Shown: in pieces, positions 25,817 through 34,666 of the stretch
Numbering within the stretch: position 1 is the stretch's first letter
How the letters are laid out: the number at the start of each line of letters is the position of its first letter
NCBI RefSeq assembly: GCF_028369295.1
Contig: NZ_JAQMYP010000029.1
Span: forward strand, 1-64,000
DNA: 64,000 bases
Source: Streptomyces sp. HD
GTDB taxonomy: Bacteria; Actinomycetota; Actinomycetes; Streptomycetales; Streptomycetaceae
Reading direction: 5' to 3'
Position numbers and translations under genes: made by a program
The notes under the pieces: model-generated
What the model saw: only the letters and a program-made list of their open reading frames with translations
The model's database searches: none
Told to the model about the DNA's origin: nothing

Positions 25817-25908
25817 GGATCCGCTCAAGGACGGGAGAGGGATCCGCTCAAGCACGGGAGAGGGATCCGCTCAAGCACGGGAGGGGACCCGCCCAAGGAC
25901 GGAAGGGA
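25817..25908. repeat. 23-bp tandem repeat array 1
   Basis: Four units of GGATCCGCTCAAGCACGGGA (+GAG): 25817-25839, 25840-25862, 25863-25885, and a degenerate fourth. Noncoding, between the drrA-like gene and qor. Confidence 0.9.
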
Positions 25909-25915
25909 ATGGGGC

Positions 25916-25976
25916 CGGAGACCGAGGAGTCCGGGGACCGAGGAGGGAGGAGTCCGGGGACCGAGGGGTGAGGAGT
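25916..25976. repeat. 23-bp tandem repeat array 2
   Basis: CCGGGGACCGAGGAGGGAGG (+AGT) at 25931-25953 and 25954-25976, preceded by a shortened copy at 25916-25930. Also 23 bp but unrelated in sequence to array 1. It ends 13 bases before the qor start, so it contains the mRNA leader and ribosome site (GAGGGGTGAGGAG). Confidence 0.85.
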
Positions 25977-25988
25977 AGCGTCCTGGCC

Positions 25989-26969
25989 ATGCATGCGATC
26001 ACGATTCCCGAACCTGGTGGGCCCGAGGCGCTGGTGTGGGACGAGGTCCCCGATCCCGTGCCCGGCGAGGGCGAGGTACTGGTCGAGGTGGCGGCCGGGG
26101 CCGTCAACCGCGCCGACATCCTGCAACGGCAGGGCTTCTACAACCCGCCGCCCGGCGCCTCCCCCTACCCCGGCCTGGAGTGCTCCGGCCGCATCGCCGA
26201 GCTCGGCCCCGGTGTCTCCGGCTGGGCCGTCGGCGAGGAGGTGTGCGCGCTGCTCGCGGGCGGCGGCTACGCCGAGAAGGTCGTCGTACCGGCCGGTCAG
26301 CTACTGCCCGTGCCCAAGGGCGTGAGCCTGACGCAGGCCGCCGCGCTGCCCGAGGTGGTCTGCACGGTCTGGTCCAACGTGTTCATGGTCGCCCACCTGC
26401 GCCCCGGCGAGACGCTGCTCACGCACGGCGGCTCCAGCGGCATCGGCACCATGGCCATCCAGCTCGCCAAGGCCGTCGGCGCCAAGGTCGCCGTCACCGC
26501 GGGCTCCAAGGAGAAGCTGGACCGGTGTGCAGAGCTGGGCGCCGACATCCTGGTCAACTACCGGGAACAGGACTTCGTCGCCGAGGTCAAGAAGGCCACC
26601 GACGGGGCCGGCGCCGACGTCATCCTCGACAACATGGGCGCCAAGTACCTCGACCGCAACATCCAGACCCTCGCCGTCAACGGGCGCCTCGCGATCATCG
26701 GTATGCAGGGCGGCGTCAAGGGTGAGCTCAACATCGGCGCGCTGCTGGCCAAGCGCGGCGCCGTCAGCGCGACCTCGCTGCGGGCCCGTCCGCTCGCCGA
26801 GAAGGCGGCGATCGTCGCAGCCGTACGCGAGCATGTGTGGCCCCTGCTGGATGCCGGCCACGTCCGTCCGGTCGTCGACCGCGAGCTCCCGATGAACGAG
26901 GCGGCCGAGGCGCACCGGGTCGTGGAGGAGAGCGGCCATGTCGGGAAGGTGCTGCTCGTCGTGCCGTAG
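25989..26969 (+). CDS. NAD(P)H:quinone oxidoreductase (zinc-free MDR, PIG3-like)
   Basis: 326 residues starting MHAITIPEPGGPEALVWDEV. Landmarks: AGAVNRADILQRQGFYNPPP (~35-54), ECSGRIAELG, the NADPH loop LLTHGGSSGIGTMAIQLAKA (~141-160), and VDRELPMNEAAEAHRVVEES near the end, all typical of quinone oxidoreductase/PIG3 proteins. It lacks the zinc ligands of alcohol dehydrogenases. It likely reduces quinones with NADPH. Upstream in-frame residues come from the tandem repeats and are not counted. Confidence 0.9.
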   Translation: MHAITIPEPGGPEALVWDEVPDPVPGEGEVLVEVAAGAVNRADILQRQGFYNPPPGASPYPGLECSGRIAELGPGVSGWAVGEEVCALLAGGGYAEKVVVPAGQLLPVPKGVSLTQAAALPEVVCTVWSNVFMVAHLRPGETLLTHGGSSGIGTMAIQLAKAVGAKVAVTAGSKEKLDRCAELGADILVNYREQDFVAEVKKATDGAGADVILDNMGAKYLDRNIQTLAVNGRLAIIGMQGGVKGELNIGALLAKRGAVSATSLRARPLAEKAAIVAAVREHVWPLLDAGHVRPVVDRELPMNEAAEAHRVVEESGHVGKVLLVVP

Positions 26970-27012
26970 GTGTGCGGGTCGGCGGTCTGTCCGATCCTCC
27001 TGAAGGCACCCG

Positions 27013-28038
27013 CTAGCCGCGTCGCAGCCGTAGACCGACGAAGGCCAGGCCCAGACCGAGTCCGATCAGCACCAGTCCCGCGCCGAGGGGCAGGATCTGC
27101 AGTACGGGCTCGGTGGGGTCCGCGGCATGTGGCACGGGATGCCGTACGGGTTGGCCGGGCGGGGCGGACGGGCCGGTGGCGGCGTCCCGGGCGGGGTCGT
27201 CGGAGGCACCCGCGCTCTCGGGCGCGCTCCCGCCGTCGTCCTCGCCCTCCGCCTCGCGCGACGTCGAGCCGTCCCGCTCCTCGTCCCTCTCACGGCGGTC
27301 CCGCCCGCCCCGCTTCGCCTCGTCGTCCTCCAGCGGCCCCTTCTCGCGCCCCGGCCGCTTGCGCCCCTCACCCGCCCGGCTGCCGGCCCGGGACGGGTCG
27401 TCGGAGGGGTCGGGGCGGGAGCTCACGGGCCCGTGAGCGGGAGAGAGCGACGTCTGCGGCTCGCCGGACTCGCCGGACTCGCCGGAACCAGCGGATTCCC
27501 GGGGCTCCCCGGCCCCCTCCGGCTTCCCGGACCCCTCGTCCGACTCCTCGGGTGCCTCGGAGGGGACGGAGGCACCCTCGGACGCGTCACCGGAGTCGGA
27601 GGAAGGCCGGGAGGCCATGGAGGACCCGGAGGAATCGGAGGCGTCGGAGGACTTCCCGGAAGAGCCCTCGGAAGAACTCCCGGCCGAGTCCCCCGATGAA
27701 CCCTTGGCGGAGTCCCCCGAAGAACCCTTGGCGGAATCCCCGGCTTCCCCGCCTTCCCCGGCGGCCTCCGTGGGATCCCCCGTAGGCCCGGACGGCCGAC
27801 CCCAGGACGCGGAGGCGGACGCGGCCGTGGCGCCGACGGAAGCCCCGGGCCCTGCCGCGCCGTGCAGCCCCTCGACGCCGTACGACACCCCAGCCCCGCA
27901 CAGCCCCACGATCACCCCCATCCCCACCCCGACCAGCACTCTCCCCGCACACGGCGAGGGGACGAGGGCCCGCGGACCACCGAAGGCGGCGCGCGGCCGC
28001 ACCCGTCGCTTGCGCACCACGGTCGGCCATGGAGTCAT
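27013..28038 (-). CDS. Ser/Gly/Glu-rich membrane-anchored protein
   Basis: 341 residues. A basic N-terminus, then a hydrophobic segment (RVLVGVGMGVIVGLCGAGV, ~33-51), a long low-complexity Ser/Gly/Glu/Asp domain (~75-300) with a repeated GDSAKGSSGDSAKGSS, and a C-terminal membrane helix (ILPLGAGLVLIGLGLGLAFV) ending LRLRRG. It looks like an envelope protein anchored at its C-terminus and exposed outside. No family recognised. Start 28038 is the ATG before the basic/hydrophobic signal. The complementary strand is also open, but PadR accounts only for its 3' part. Confidence 0.65.
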   Translation of the reverse strand: MTPWPTVVRKRRVRPRAAFGGPRALVPSPCAGRVLVGVGMGVIVGLCGAGVSYGVEGLHGAAGPGASVGATAASASASWGRPSGPTGDPTEAAGEGGEAGDSAKGSSGDSAKGSSGDSAGSSSEGSSGKSSDASDSSGSSMASRPSSDSGDASEGASVPSEAPEESDEGSGKPEGAGEPRESAGSGESGESGEPQTSLSPAHGPVSSRPDPSDDPSRAGSRAGEGRKRPGREKGPLEDDEAKRGGRDRRERDEERDGSTSREAEGEDDGGSAPESAGASDDPARDAATGPSAPPGQPVRHPVPHAADPTEPVLQILPLGAGLVLIGLGLGLAFVGLRLRRG

Positions 28039-28117
28039 GGCACCCACCCTCACAGCACCCCGCACACCCGGCATTCCGGACTCCGCCACCCGACCGAATT
28101 CGGCGCACAATCCGGTT

Positions 28118-28678
28118 ATGTCGATACGACACGGGCTGCTGGCGCTCCTGGAACCCGGCGCCCGCTACGGCTCGCGGCTGCGCACCGAGTTCCAGGCACG
28201 CACGGGCGGGACCTGGCCGCTGAACATCGGGCAGGTCTACACGACCCTCGGCCGGCTGGAGCGGGACGGCCTGGTCGTCCAGGACGGCGTCGACGAGGCG
28301 GGGCGGGTGCTCTACGCACTGACGGAGGCGGGCCGCGTCGAGCTGCGGGCCTGGTACACACGGCCCGTGCAGCGGTCGAGTCCGCCCCGCGACGAGCTGG
28401 CGATCAAGCTGGTGATGGCGGTCGGGGCGCCCGGCGTCGACGTACGCGAGGTCGTGGGAGCGCAGCGCAGGCACGTGGCCGAGGCCCTGCACGGCTACGT
28501 GCGGCAACGGGCCGAGGCGCTGGCCCGGGCGCACGAGCACCCGCAGGAGATGGCCCGGCTGCTCGTCCTGGAGCAGCTCGTCTTCCACGCCGAGGCGGAG
28601 AGCCGCTGGCTCGACGTCTGTGAGGTGCGGCTGCTGCGGCTGAGCGGGGACGGAGGGGTCGCGGGGGCGTCGGACTGA
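28118..28678 (+). CDS. PadR-family transcriptional regulator
   Basis: 186 residues. The winged helix at the start reads MSIRHGLLALLEPGARYGSR, then WPLNIGQVYTTLGRLERDGL (~36-55) and VLYALTEAGRVEL; the C-terminal half is a helical dimerisation domain (ELAIKLVMAV, QEMARLLVLEQLVFH). Divergent from the Ser-rich membrane protein with only 79 bases between starts, so it may control that gene and itself. Ligand unknown. Confidence 0.9.
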   Translation: MSIRHGLLALLEPGARYGSRLRTEFQARTGGTWPLNIGQVYTTLGRLERDGLVVQDGVDEAGRVLYALTEAGRVELRAWYTRPVQRSSPPRDELAIKLVMAVGAPGVDVREVVGAQRRHVAEALHGYVRQRAEALARAHEHPQEMARLLVLEQLVFHAEAESRWLDVCEVRLLRLSGDGGVAGASD

Positions 28679-28764
28679 CGGAAAGTCCCGCATCGTAAAC
28701 GGTGGATCTCACCCCACCGGGGGCACCACGATGATGAGCTGTACGGGTGCGAGAGAATGGCGGC

Positions 28765-29307
28765 ATGGAGATGCCGAGGAACGACAGGCAGCCCGAGCAC
28801 CCCCAGATCCTGGTCGTGGGCCAGGACGGGATGGCACTCAGCGGCGGCAACGGAGACGAGGACTCCCGCGAGATCCCGGTGACGGAGCAGGTCGAGCAGC
28901 CTGCGAAGGTCATGCGGATCGGCAGCATGATCAAGCAGCTGCTCGAAGAGGTGCGCGTGGCTCCCCTGGACGAGGCGAGCCGGGTCCGGCTGAAGGAGAT
29001 CCACGCCAGCTCGGTGAAGGAGCTGGAGGACGGCCTGGCCCCGGAACTCGTCGAGGAGCTGGAGCGGCTCTCCCTGCCGTTCACGGACGAGGCGACCCCG
29101 AGCGACGCGGAACTGCGGATCGCGCAGGCCCAGTTGGTCGGCTGGCTGGAGGGCCTCTTCCACGGCATCCAGACCACGCTCTTCGCCCAGCAGATGGCGG
29201 CGCGGGCCCAGCTGGAGCAGATGCGCCGCGCCCTGCCGCCGGGAGTCGGCGGCCACGAGGACGGCGAACCCATCCAGGGCGGCCGCGCGGGAGGACCGTA
29301 CCTGTAA
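28765..29307 (+). CDS. bpa: bacterial proteasome activator Bpa/PafE
   Basis: 180 residues, DUF2587. The core VEQPAKVMRIGSMIKQLLEE (~43-62), RLKEIHASSVKELEDGLAPE, and AQLVGWLEGLFHGIQTTLFA then QQMAARAQLEQMRRALPPGV matches mycobacterial Bpa almost residue for residue. The C-terminus GGPYL fits the GQYL/HbYX-type tail that docks in the 20S proteasome alpha ring and opens the gate without ATP. The N-terminal ~40 residues are variable and disordered. Start ATG 28765; a GTG six codons upstream is an alternative. Confidence 0.95.
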   Translation: MEMPRNDRQPEHPQILVVGQDGMALSGGNGDEDSREIPVTEQVEQPAKVMRIGSMIKQLLEEVRVAPLDEASRVRLKEIHASSVKELEDGLAPELVEELERLSLPFTDEATPSDAELRIAQAQLVGWLEGLFHGIQTTLFAQQMAARAQLEQMRRALPPGVGGHEDGEPIQGGRAGGPYL

Positions 29308-29328
29308 CCACCGCCCCCCCGATACGCC

Positions 29329-29361
29329 AAGGGCCCGGCAGCCGAAGCTGCCGGGCCCTTT
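29329..29361. terminator. bidirectional terminator between bpa and kinase
   Basis: 14-bp perfect stem AAGGGCCCGGCAGC / GCTGCCGGGCCCTT with a CGAA tetraloop, followed by T. It serves convergent bpa and the kinase gene at 29441. Confidence 0.9.
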
Positions 29362-29420
29362 CACATCACGGGTCACATCACGGGTCACATCACGGCTCAC
29401 ATGACGGCTCGGATCACGGC
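29361..29420. repeat. 12-bp tandem repeat x5 after the bpa terminator
   Basis: Units TCACATCACGGG, TCACATCACGGG, TCACATCACGGC, TCACATGACGGC, TCGGATCACGGC in direct succession, between the terminator and the 3' end of the kinase gene. Confidence 0.9.
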
Positions 29421-29440
29421 CGCCAAAGATGTGACAGGTG

Positions 29441-31108
29441 TCACTCCGGGTTGCCCGTCGAGACCTCGAACGTGATCGTCGGCGGGTTGTCGGGGTCGAA
29501 GTCCTCGCGTGCCTTGGGCGTCTGCCGCATGACGGTGCCCTGGCCGAACGTGTTCTCGTTCACGTCCTTCTTCACGAACTTCCACTTCGCGGCGTTGAGG
29601 CACTCGACGACCGACGGCCAGTACTTGAACGTGAAGTCCGGCAGCTGCACCTGGTCGGGGTTGAGATACGACTCCTGCGGTTCGGTGCACTCGGTCGTCT
29701 CGATCGTCTTCGAGCTGTCGCCCTCGCGGTACCCCGCGGCCTTCGTGATCGAGGGCGTCGCGCTGGTGCCACCGCTGCCGCCCCCGTCGTCCTCGGTGCC
29801 GCCGCCGTTCAGCGTCAGCGCCGCGATCAGGCCGCCCACCGCGACGATGGACACGATGATCGAGCCGATGATCACCGGCCGGTTGTTCTTCCCGCCGCCC
29901 GAAGTGCCGGGCCGCTGGGGCGAGATGGTGTACGGCGGCGGGGTCGCGTGGGCCTGCTGCGGGGCGTACCCGGCCGGCGGCGTCTGGTACCCGGCCGGCG
30001 CCGGCGTCTGGTACCCGGGCTGCTGGGGCTGCTGCGGGTAGCCGTACGCCGGCGAGGGCATCGACGGCGGCGGGGTGCCGTACGGCGCCGGGGGCGGGGT
30101 CTGCTGGTACGGCGTCTGGACGGGGCCCGCGGGCGGGGGCGTCTGGCCGACCGGCGGGAACACCGCGGCGCCGACGCCCTGGCCGCTCTGCGTGTGCGCG
30201 CCGGGCACGATGCTCGGCGGGGCCGCCTGGAAGGACGCGGCCACCCGCTGGCACTCCTCGCGCATGGCGTCGGCGCTCGGGAAGCGTTCGTTCGGATTCT
30301 TCTTCAGCGCACGGGCGACCAGCGCGTCCACGGCCGGCGGCAGGGCGCGGTTGATCGAGGACGGAGCCACCGGCTCCTCCTGCACATGCGCGTACGCGAT
30401 CGCCAGCGGCGAGTCCGCGTCGAACGGCAGCCGTCCGGTGACGAGTTGGAACAGCATGATGCCGACCGAGTACAGGTCGGAGCGGGCGTCGACCGCCTTG
30501 CCGAGGGCCTGTTCCGGCGAGAGGTACTGCGGGGTGCCGACCACCATGCCGGTCTGTGTCATCGACGTCACACCGGACTGCATGGCCCGCGCGATGCCGA
30601 AGTCCATCACCTTGACCACGCCACGCTTGTTCAGCATCACGTTGCCCGGCTTGATGTCCCGGTGGACCAGCCCCATCTCGTGGCTGATCTCCAGCGCCGC
30701 GAGCACGTCCGCGGTGATCTTCAGCGCCTTGTCGACGGGCACCGCGCCGAACTGCCGCACGTCCTCGTCGAAGACCGAGCTCAGCGGCCGGCCCTCGATG
30801 TACTCCATGACGATGTACGGCGTCGTCATCCCGTCGAGGCTGTCCTCGCCGGTGTCGAAGACGGAGACGATATTGGTGTGCGTGAGCTTCGCCACGGCCT
30901 GGGCCTCGCGCCGGAAGCGCTCGCGGAACGCCTGCTCACGGCCGAGCTCGGTGTGCAGCGTCTTGATCGCGACCTGCCGGTCGAGCACGCTGTCGTACGC
31001 GAGGTGCACCGAGGCCATGCCGCCCTCGCCGAGCAAGTCGCGCAGCTGATAGCGGTTGCCGGCGAGTGACCGACCCGCGTACCGGTCCTGCGCGCCGTCC
31101 TGGCTCAT
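29441..31108 (-). CDS. membrane Ser/Thr protein kinase with PASTA-like ectodomain
   Basis: 555 residues from ATG 31108 (GGGGGA 9 bases before). Kinase domain ~15-275: GEGGMASVHLA, VAIK Lys, HRDIKPGNVMLN catalytic loop, DFGIARAM, GTPQYLSPEQALGKAVDARS. A Pro/Gln/Tyr-rich juxtamembrane linker (~300-410) precedes one helix (VIIGSIIVSIVAVGGLIAAL, ~425-444). The extracytoplasmic part has a single PASTA-like unit (VECLNAAKWKFVKKD / TVMRQTPKA). Divergent from a second kinase; likely senses the envelope. Confidence 0.92.
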   Translation of the reverse strand: MSQDGAQDRYAGRSLAGNRYQLRDLLGEGGMASVHLAYDSVLDRQVAIKTLHTELGREQAFRERFRREAQAVAKLTHTNIVSVFDTGEDSLDGMTTPYIVMEYIEGRPLSSVFDEDVRQFGAVPVDKALKITADVLAALEISHEMGLVHRDIKPGNVMLNKRGVVKVMDFGIARAMQSGVTSMTQTGMVVGTPQYLSPEQALGKAVDARSDLYSVGIMLFQLVTGRLPFDADSPLAIAYAHVQEEPVAPSSINRALPPAVDALVARALKKNPNERFPSADAMREECQRVAASFQAAPPSIVPGAHTQSGQGVGAAVFPPVGQTPPPAGPVQTPYQQTPPPAPYGTPPPSMPSPAYGYPQQPQQPGYQTPAPAGYQTPPAGYAPQQAHATPPPYTISPQRPGTSGGGKNNRPVIIGSIIVSIVAVGGLIAALTLNGGGTEDDGGGSGGTSATPSITKAAGYREGDSSKTIETTECTEPQESYLNPDQVQLPDFTFKYWPSVVECLNAAKWKFVKKDVNENTFGQGTVMRQTPKAREDFDPDNPPTITFEVSTGNPE

Positions 31109-31460
31109 GTTCTGCGTCCCCCGTAGCCTCTTGGGCACCTGCGGTTGCCGTGGATCGGGTGATCCGCGTGATCCAATGTGCTATTCCCGGCCAAGTCTGC
31201 CCCACGGCACTGACAGGTCAAGCACGGTGCCCGATCCGTGACCGTACGCGAAAGAAGCGCCGCGGAAGCGTTACAGGGGCAGTACCGCCGGCACACAGAA
31301 TTTGCACGAGGAGCCGGGGTACCGGTTTGATGGCCGGTCCGGCTCCTTCCGGTTTGGGGCGACCGTCTCGGACCGACGGCTTGCGCGGAGGCTGTAGCGT
31401 GGCCGACGGAGACCGTAACAACACCGCGCGCACCGCGGGCAGAAACGACGGCGAGGACTG
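31109..31460. promoter_or_regulatory. divergent promoter region between two kinases
   Basis: 352 bases with no supported gene; it must hold both kinase promoters. I see no long inverted repeat. Confidence 0.5.
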
Positions 31461-33017
31461 ATGGCACAGCAGCAGCGCGCTCAGGGCCCGTCCGACCCCG
31501 AGGCGGCTGGCGGCGGTATGTCAGACGCGCCGGAAATGTGGGGTAACGGCGGACTTGTCGGGGACGGCCGTTATCGGCTGACCCGCAGACTCGGCCGGGG
31601 CGGCATGGCCGAGGTGTTCGCGGCCGAGGACGTGCGTCTCGGGCGCACCGTGGCGGTCAAGCTGCTGCGTTCCGACCTCGCCGAGGACCCGGTGTCCAAG
31701 GCCCGCTTCACGCGCGAGGCCCAGTCGGTGGCCGGCCTCAACCACCATGCGATCGTGGCCGTTTACGACTCCGGCGAGGACGTCGTGGGCGCGCACAGCG
31801 TGCCGTACATCGTCATGGAGATCGTCGAGGGCCGCACCATCCGCGACCTCCTCCTCAACGCCGAGGCGCCCGGCCCCGAGCAGGCCCTGATCATCGTCTC
31901 CGGTGTTCTGGAGGCCCTCGCCTACTCGCACCAGCACGGCATCGTGCACCGTGACATCAAGCCCGCCAACGTCATCATCACCAACAACGGCGCCGTGAAG
32001 GTGATGGACTTCGGCATCGCGCGTGCCCTGCACGGCGCGCAGTCGACGATGACGCAGACCGGCATGGTCATGGGCACCCCGCAGTACCTCTCCCCGGAGC
32101 AGGCGCTCGGCAAGGCGGTCGACCACCGCTCCGACCTGTACGCGACGGGCTGCCTCCTCTACGAACTCCTCGCGCTGCGCCCGCCGTTCACCGGTGAGAC
32201 CCCGCTGTCGGTGGTCTACCAGCACGTCCAGGACATCCCGACCCCGCCGTCCGAGGTCTCCGACGCGGTGCCGCCGGAGCTCGACGGCCTGGTCATGCGC
32301 TCGCTCGCCAAGGAGCCGGACGACCGCTTCCAGACCGCCGAGGAGATGCGCGGCCTCGTCCAGTACGGCCTGCAGATGCTGTACGACCAGGGCGGCCACA
32401 CCGGCACCTGGAACACCGGCCCGGTCGCCATGCACGACGGCCGGCACACCCCGGCCGCGGGCTTCGCGAACACGACCGTCATGGGGCACCCCCATGACTC
32501 CGGTTCCGGTACGACGCAGATCCCGCAGCCGATCCTGCCGAACAGGTACGGCGGCGGGGACGACGACGGCTTCGAGGGGCACGGCAACCGGGGCAGCGGC
32601 CGCGGCAGGCTGTGGATCCTCGCCGTCCTCGCGGTGATCGCCATCGCGGCGGGTGTCGCGTGGGCGGTGAACAACGCCGGCGGTGAGGGCGGAGGCAAGG
32701 GCACCAAGCAGACGCCGACCACCTCGCAGACCACCGACGAGAACAAGGCCTCCGAGACGCCGAGCGACGAGCCGACCGAGGAGCCCACCGAGGAGGTCAC
32801 CGACGACGGCACGGGCACGGGCACCGACCCGACCTACGAGCCGACCGAGGACCCCACGTACGAGCCGACCCAGGATCCGACGTACGAGCCGACCGAGGAC
32901 CCGACGACGGCCGAGCCGACCGAGGAGCCCACGGAGGAGCCCACCGAGGAGCCGACGGAGGAGCCCACCGACCCGGCGACGCTGCCCACGGCGCCGACGG
33001 ACGGCGCCGCGGGCTGA
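31461..33017 (+). CDS. membrane Ser/Thr protein kinase with Pro/Thr/Glu-rich ectodomain
   Basis: 518 residues. Kinase domain ~35-300: GRGGMAEVFAAEDVRLGRTV, VAVKLL Lys, HRDIKPANVIIT, DFGIARALHG, GTPQYLSPEQALGKAVDHRS. One membrane helix (LWILAVLAVIAIAAGVAWAV, ~385-404) leads to an acidic ectodomain of repeats DPTYEPTED / EPTEEPTEEPTEE (~425-505), without PASTA units. Paralogous to its divergent neighbour. The repeats resemble a wall-spanning stalk. An in-frame ATG at residue 20 (MSDAPEMW) is an alternative start. Confidence 0.92.
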   Translation: MAQQQRAQGPSDPEAAGGGMSDAPEMWGNGGLVGDGRYRLTRRLGRGGMAEVFAAEDVRLGRTVAVKLLRSDLAEDPVSKARFTREAQSVAGLNHHAIVAVYDSGEDVVGAHSVPYIVMEIVEGRTIRDLLLNAEAPGPEQALIIVSGVLEALAYSHQHGIVHRDIKPANVIITNNGAVKVMDFGIARALHGAQSTMTQTGMVMGTPQYLSPEQALGKAVDHRSDLYATGCLLYELLALRPPFTGETPLSVVYQHVQDIPTPPSEVSDAVPPELDGLVMRSLAKEPDDRFQTAEEMRGLVQYGLQMLYDQGGHTGTWNTGPVAMHDGRHTPAAGFANTTVMGHPHDSGSGTTQIPQPILPNRYGGGDDDGFEGHGNRGSGRGRLWILAVLAVIAIAAGVAWAVNNAGGEGGGKGTKQTPTTSQTTDENKASETPSDEPTEEPTEEVTDDGTGTGTDPTYEPTEDPTYEPTQDPTYEPTEDPTTAEPTEEPTEEPTEEPTEEPTDPATLPTAPTDGAAG

Positions 33018-33486
33018 CGGCCCCCGCCGCCGAGCGGCAAGAACCCCCACGCGCGCGTGCGGCCCGGAAACGGGCTCCACGCGCGCGTGCCGTTTACCGG
33101 CGGAGTCGAACGTCCGGCGGAGCCCGAACCCGGCCCTGTGTGAGACCGGCGTCACACGACTTCGGTGATCCCGCTCTCGGTGACTCTTCCCGTGACCTGG
33201 GTCACCGATATAACGTGCCGTTGTTCCGGCCCCCTGCAAGGCTGTGACCAGGACTTGTTCCGGACTTTCGCGATTTACTTGGAAATCCAAGCAAAATCGC
33301 AGGTCAGGAGGGGTTTCACAGAAATGTGGAGCACTGGGTAACGTGCCTTTTGCAGGGCGCTCGCCGGGGCACCTGTCACGCCTGTCCCCCAATGAGCCGC
33401 ACCCCACCCCGTGCGTCCGTAGGGCTTCAGGTGAGCCGCACTGGCACCCGGCGAACCCGGGTAGCCGGACCGACGGAGGAGCACAC
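33018..33486. promoter_or_regulatory. 469-base leader of the second 2-oxoacid dehydrogenase operon
   Basis: No gene supported. It contains two ACGCGCGCGT palindromes (33049-33058, 33079-33088), an AT-rich hairpin at 33271-33299, and the sequence TATAACGTGCC near 33210 that could be a -10. The unusual length suggests complex control. Confidence 0.5.
33271..33299. promoter_or_regulatory. AT-rich inverted repeat upstream of E1 alpha
   Basis: Arms CGATTT-ACTTGGA and TCCAAGC-AAAATCG form a near-continuous stem in otherwise very GC-rich DNA; the central TTGGAAATCCAA is a palindrome. It could be an operator or a leader hairpin. Confidence 0.5.
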
Positions 33487-34665
33487 GTGACCGTGGAGAG
33501 CACTGCCGCGCGGAAACCGCGACGCAGCGCCGGTACCAAGAGCACGGCCGGCAAGCGCACGACCGCAACGAAAACCGCGAGCAAGGACCCCGAGCTCGTA
33601 CAACTGCTGACGCCCGAGGGCAAGCGCGTCAAGAACGCCGAGTACGACAAGTACGTCGCCGGCATCACCCCCGAAGAGCTCCGCGGCCTCTACCGCGACA
33701 TGGTGCTCACCCGCCGCTTCGACGCCGAGGCCACCTCCCTGCAGCGCCAGGGCGAGCTGGGCCTGTGGGCGTCGCTGCTCGGCCAGGAGGCCGCCCAGAT
33801 CGGCTCCGGCCGGGCCACCCGCGAGGACGACTACGTCTTCCCGACCTATCGCGAGCACGGCGTCGCCTGGTGCCGCGGGGTCGACCCCACCAACCTGCTG
33901 GGCATGTTCCGCGGCGTGAACAACGGCGGCTGGGACCCCAACAGCAACAACTTCCAGCTCTACACGATCGTCATCGGCTCCCAGACGCTGCACGCCACCG
34001 GCTACGCGATGGGCATCACCAAGGACGGCGCCGACAGCGCGGTCATCGCCTACTTCGGCGACGGCGCCTCCAGCCAGGGCGACGTGGCCGAGTCCTTCAC
34101 CTTCTCCGCGGTCTACAACGCCCCCGTGGTGTTCTTCTGCCAGAACAACCAGTGGGCGATCTCCGAGCCGACCGAGAAGCAGACCCGGGTGCCGCTCTAC
34201 CAGCGCGCGCAGGGCTTCGGCTTCCCCGGCGTCCGTGTCGACGGCAACGACGTCCTGGCCTGCCTGGCCGTGACGAAGTGGGCGCTGGAGCGTGCCCGCG
34301 GCGGCGAGGGCCCGACGCTGGTCGAGGCGTACACGTACCGCATGGGCGCCCACACCACCTCCGACGACCCCACCAAGTACCGGGCCGACGAGGAGCGCCA
34401 GGCCTGGGAGGCGAAGGACCCGATCCTGCGCCTTCGCCGCTATCTGGAGGCCTCAAACCACGCGGACGAGGGATTCTTCGCGGAACTGGAGGCCGAGAGC
34501 GAGGCGTTGGGCAAACGAGTGCGCGAAGCGGTCCGCGCCATGCCGGACCCGGACCACTTCGCCATCTTCGAGAACGTGTACGCGGACGGGCATGCGCTCG
34601 TCGACGAGGAGCGCGCCCAGTTCGCCGCCTACCAGGCGTCGTTCTCGGACGTGGAGGGGGTCTGA
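33487..34665 (+). CDS. 2-oxoacid dehydrogenase E1 alpha (second copy)
   Basis: 392 residues from GTG with a GGAGGA site. A Lys/Arg/Ala/Thr-rich N-terminal tail (~1-35) precedes the E1alpha fold: TPP motif FGDGASSQGDVAESFTFSAV then VVFFCQNN (~182-208) and YTYRMGAHTTSDDPTKYRAD. It is paralogous to the gene at 16587 but longer by the basic tail. Probably a branched-chain or pyruvate-type E1 with the next gene; specificity cannot be decided from motifs, though the neighbouring E2 layout favours branched-chain substrates. Confidence 0.9.
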   Translation: MTVESTAARKPRRSAGTKSTAGKRTTATKTASKDPELVQLLTPEGKRVKNAEYDKYVAGITPEELRGLYRDMVLTRRFDAEATSLQRQGELGLWASLLGQEAAQIGSGRATREDDYVFPTYREHGVAWCRGVDPTNLLGMFRGVNNGGWDPNSNNFQLYTIVIGSQTLHATGYAMGITKDGADSAVIAYFGDGASSQGDVAESFTFSAVYNAPVVFFCQNNQWAISEPTEKQTRVPLYQRAQGFGFPGVRVDGNDVLACLAVTKWALERARGGEGPTLVEAYTYRMGAHTTSDDPTKYRADEERQAWEAKDPILRLRRYLEASNHADEGFFAELEAESEALGKRVREAVRAMPDPDHFAIFENVYADGHALVDEERAQFAAYQASFSDVEGV

Positions 34666-34666
34666 C

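Noticed and set aside
33310..33325. GGGTTTCACAGAAAT resembling half a parS
   Set aside because: Only the GTTTCAC half matches; the palindrome is broken, so it is not a parS.
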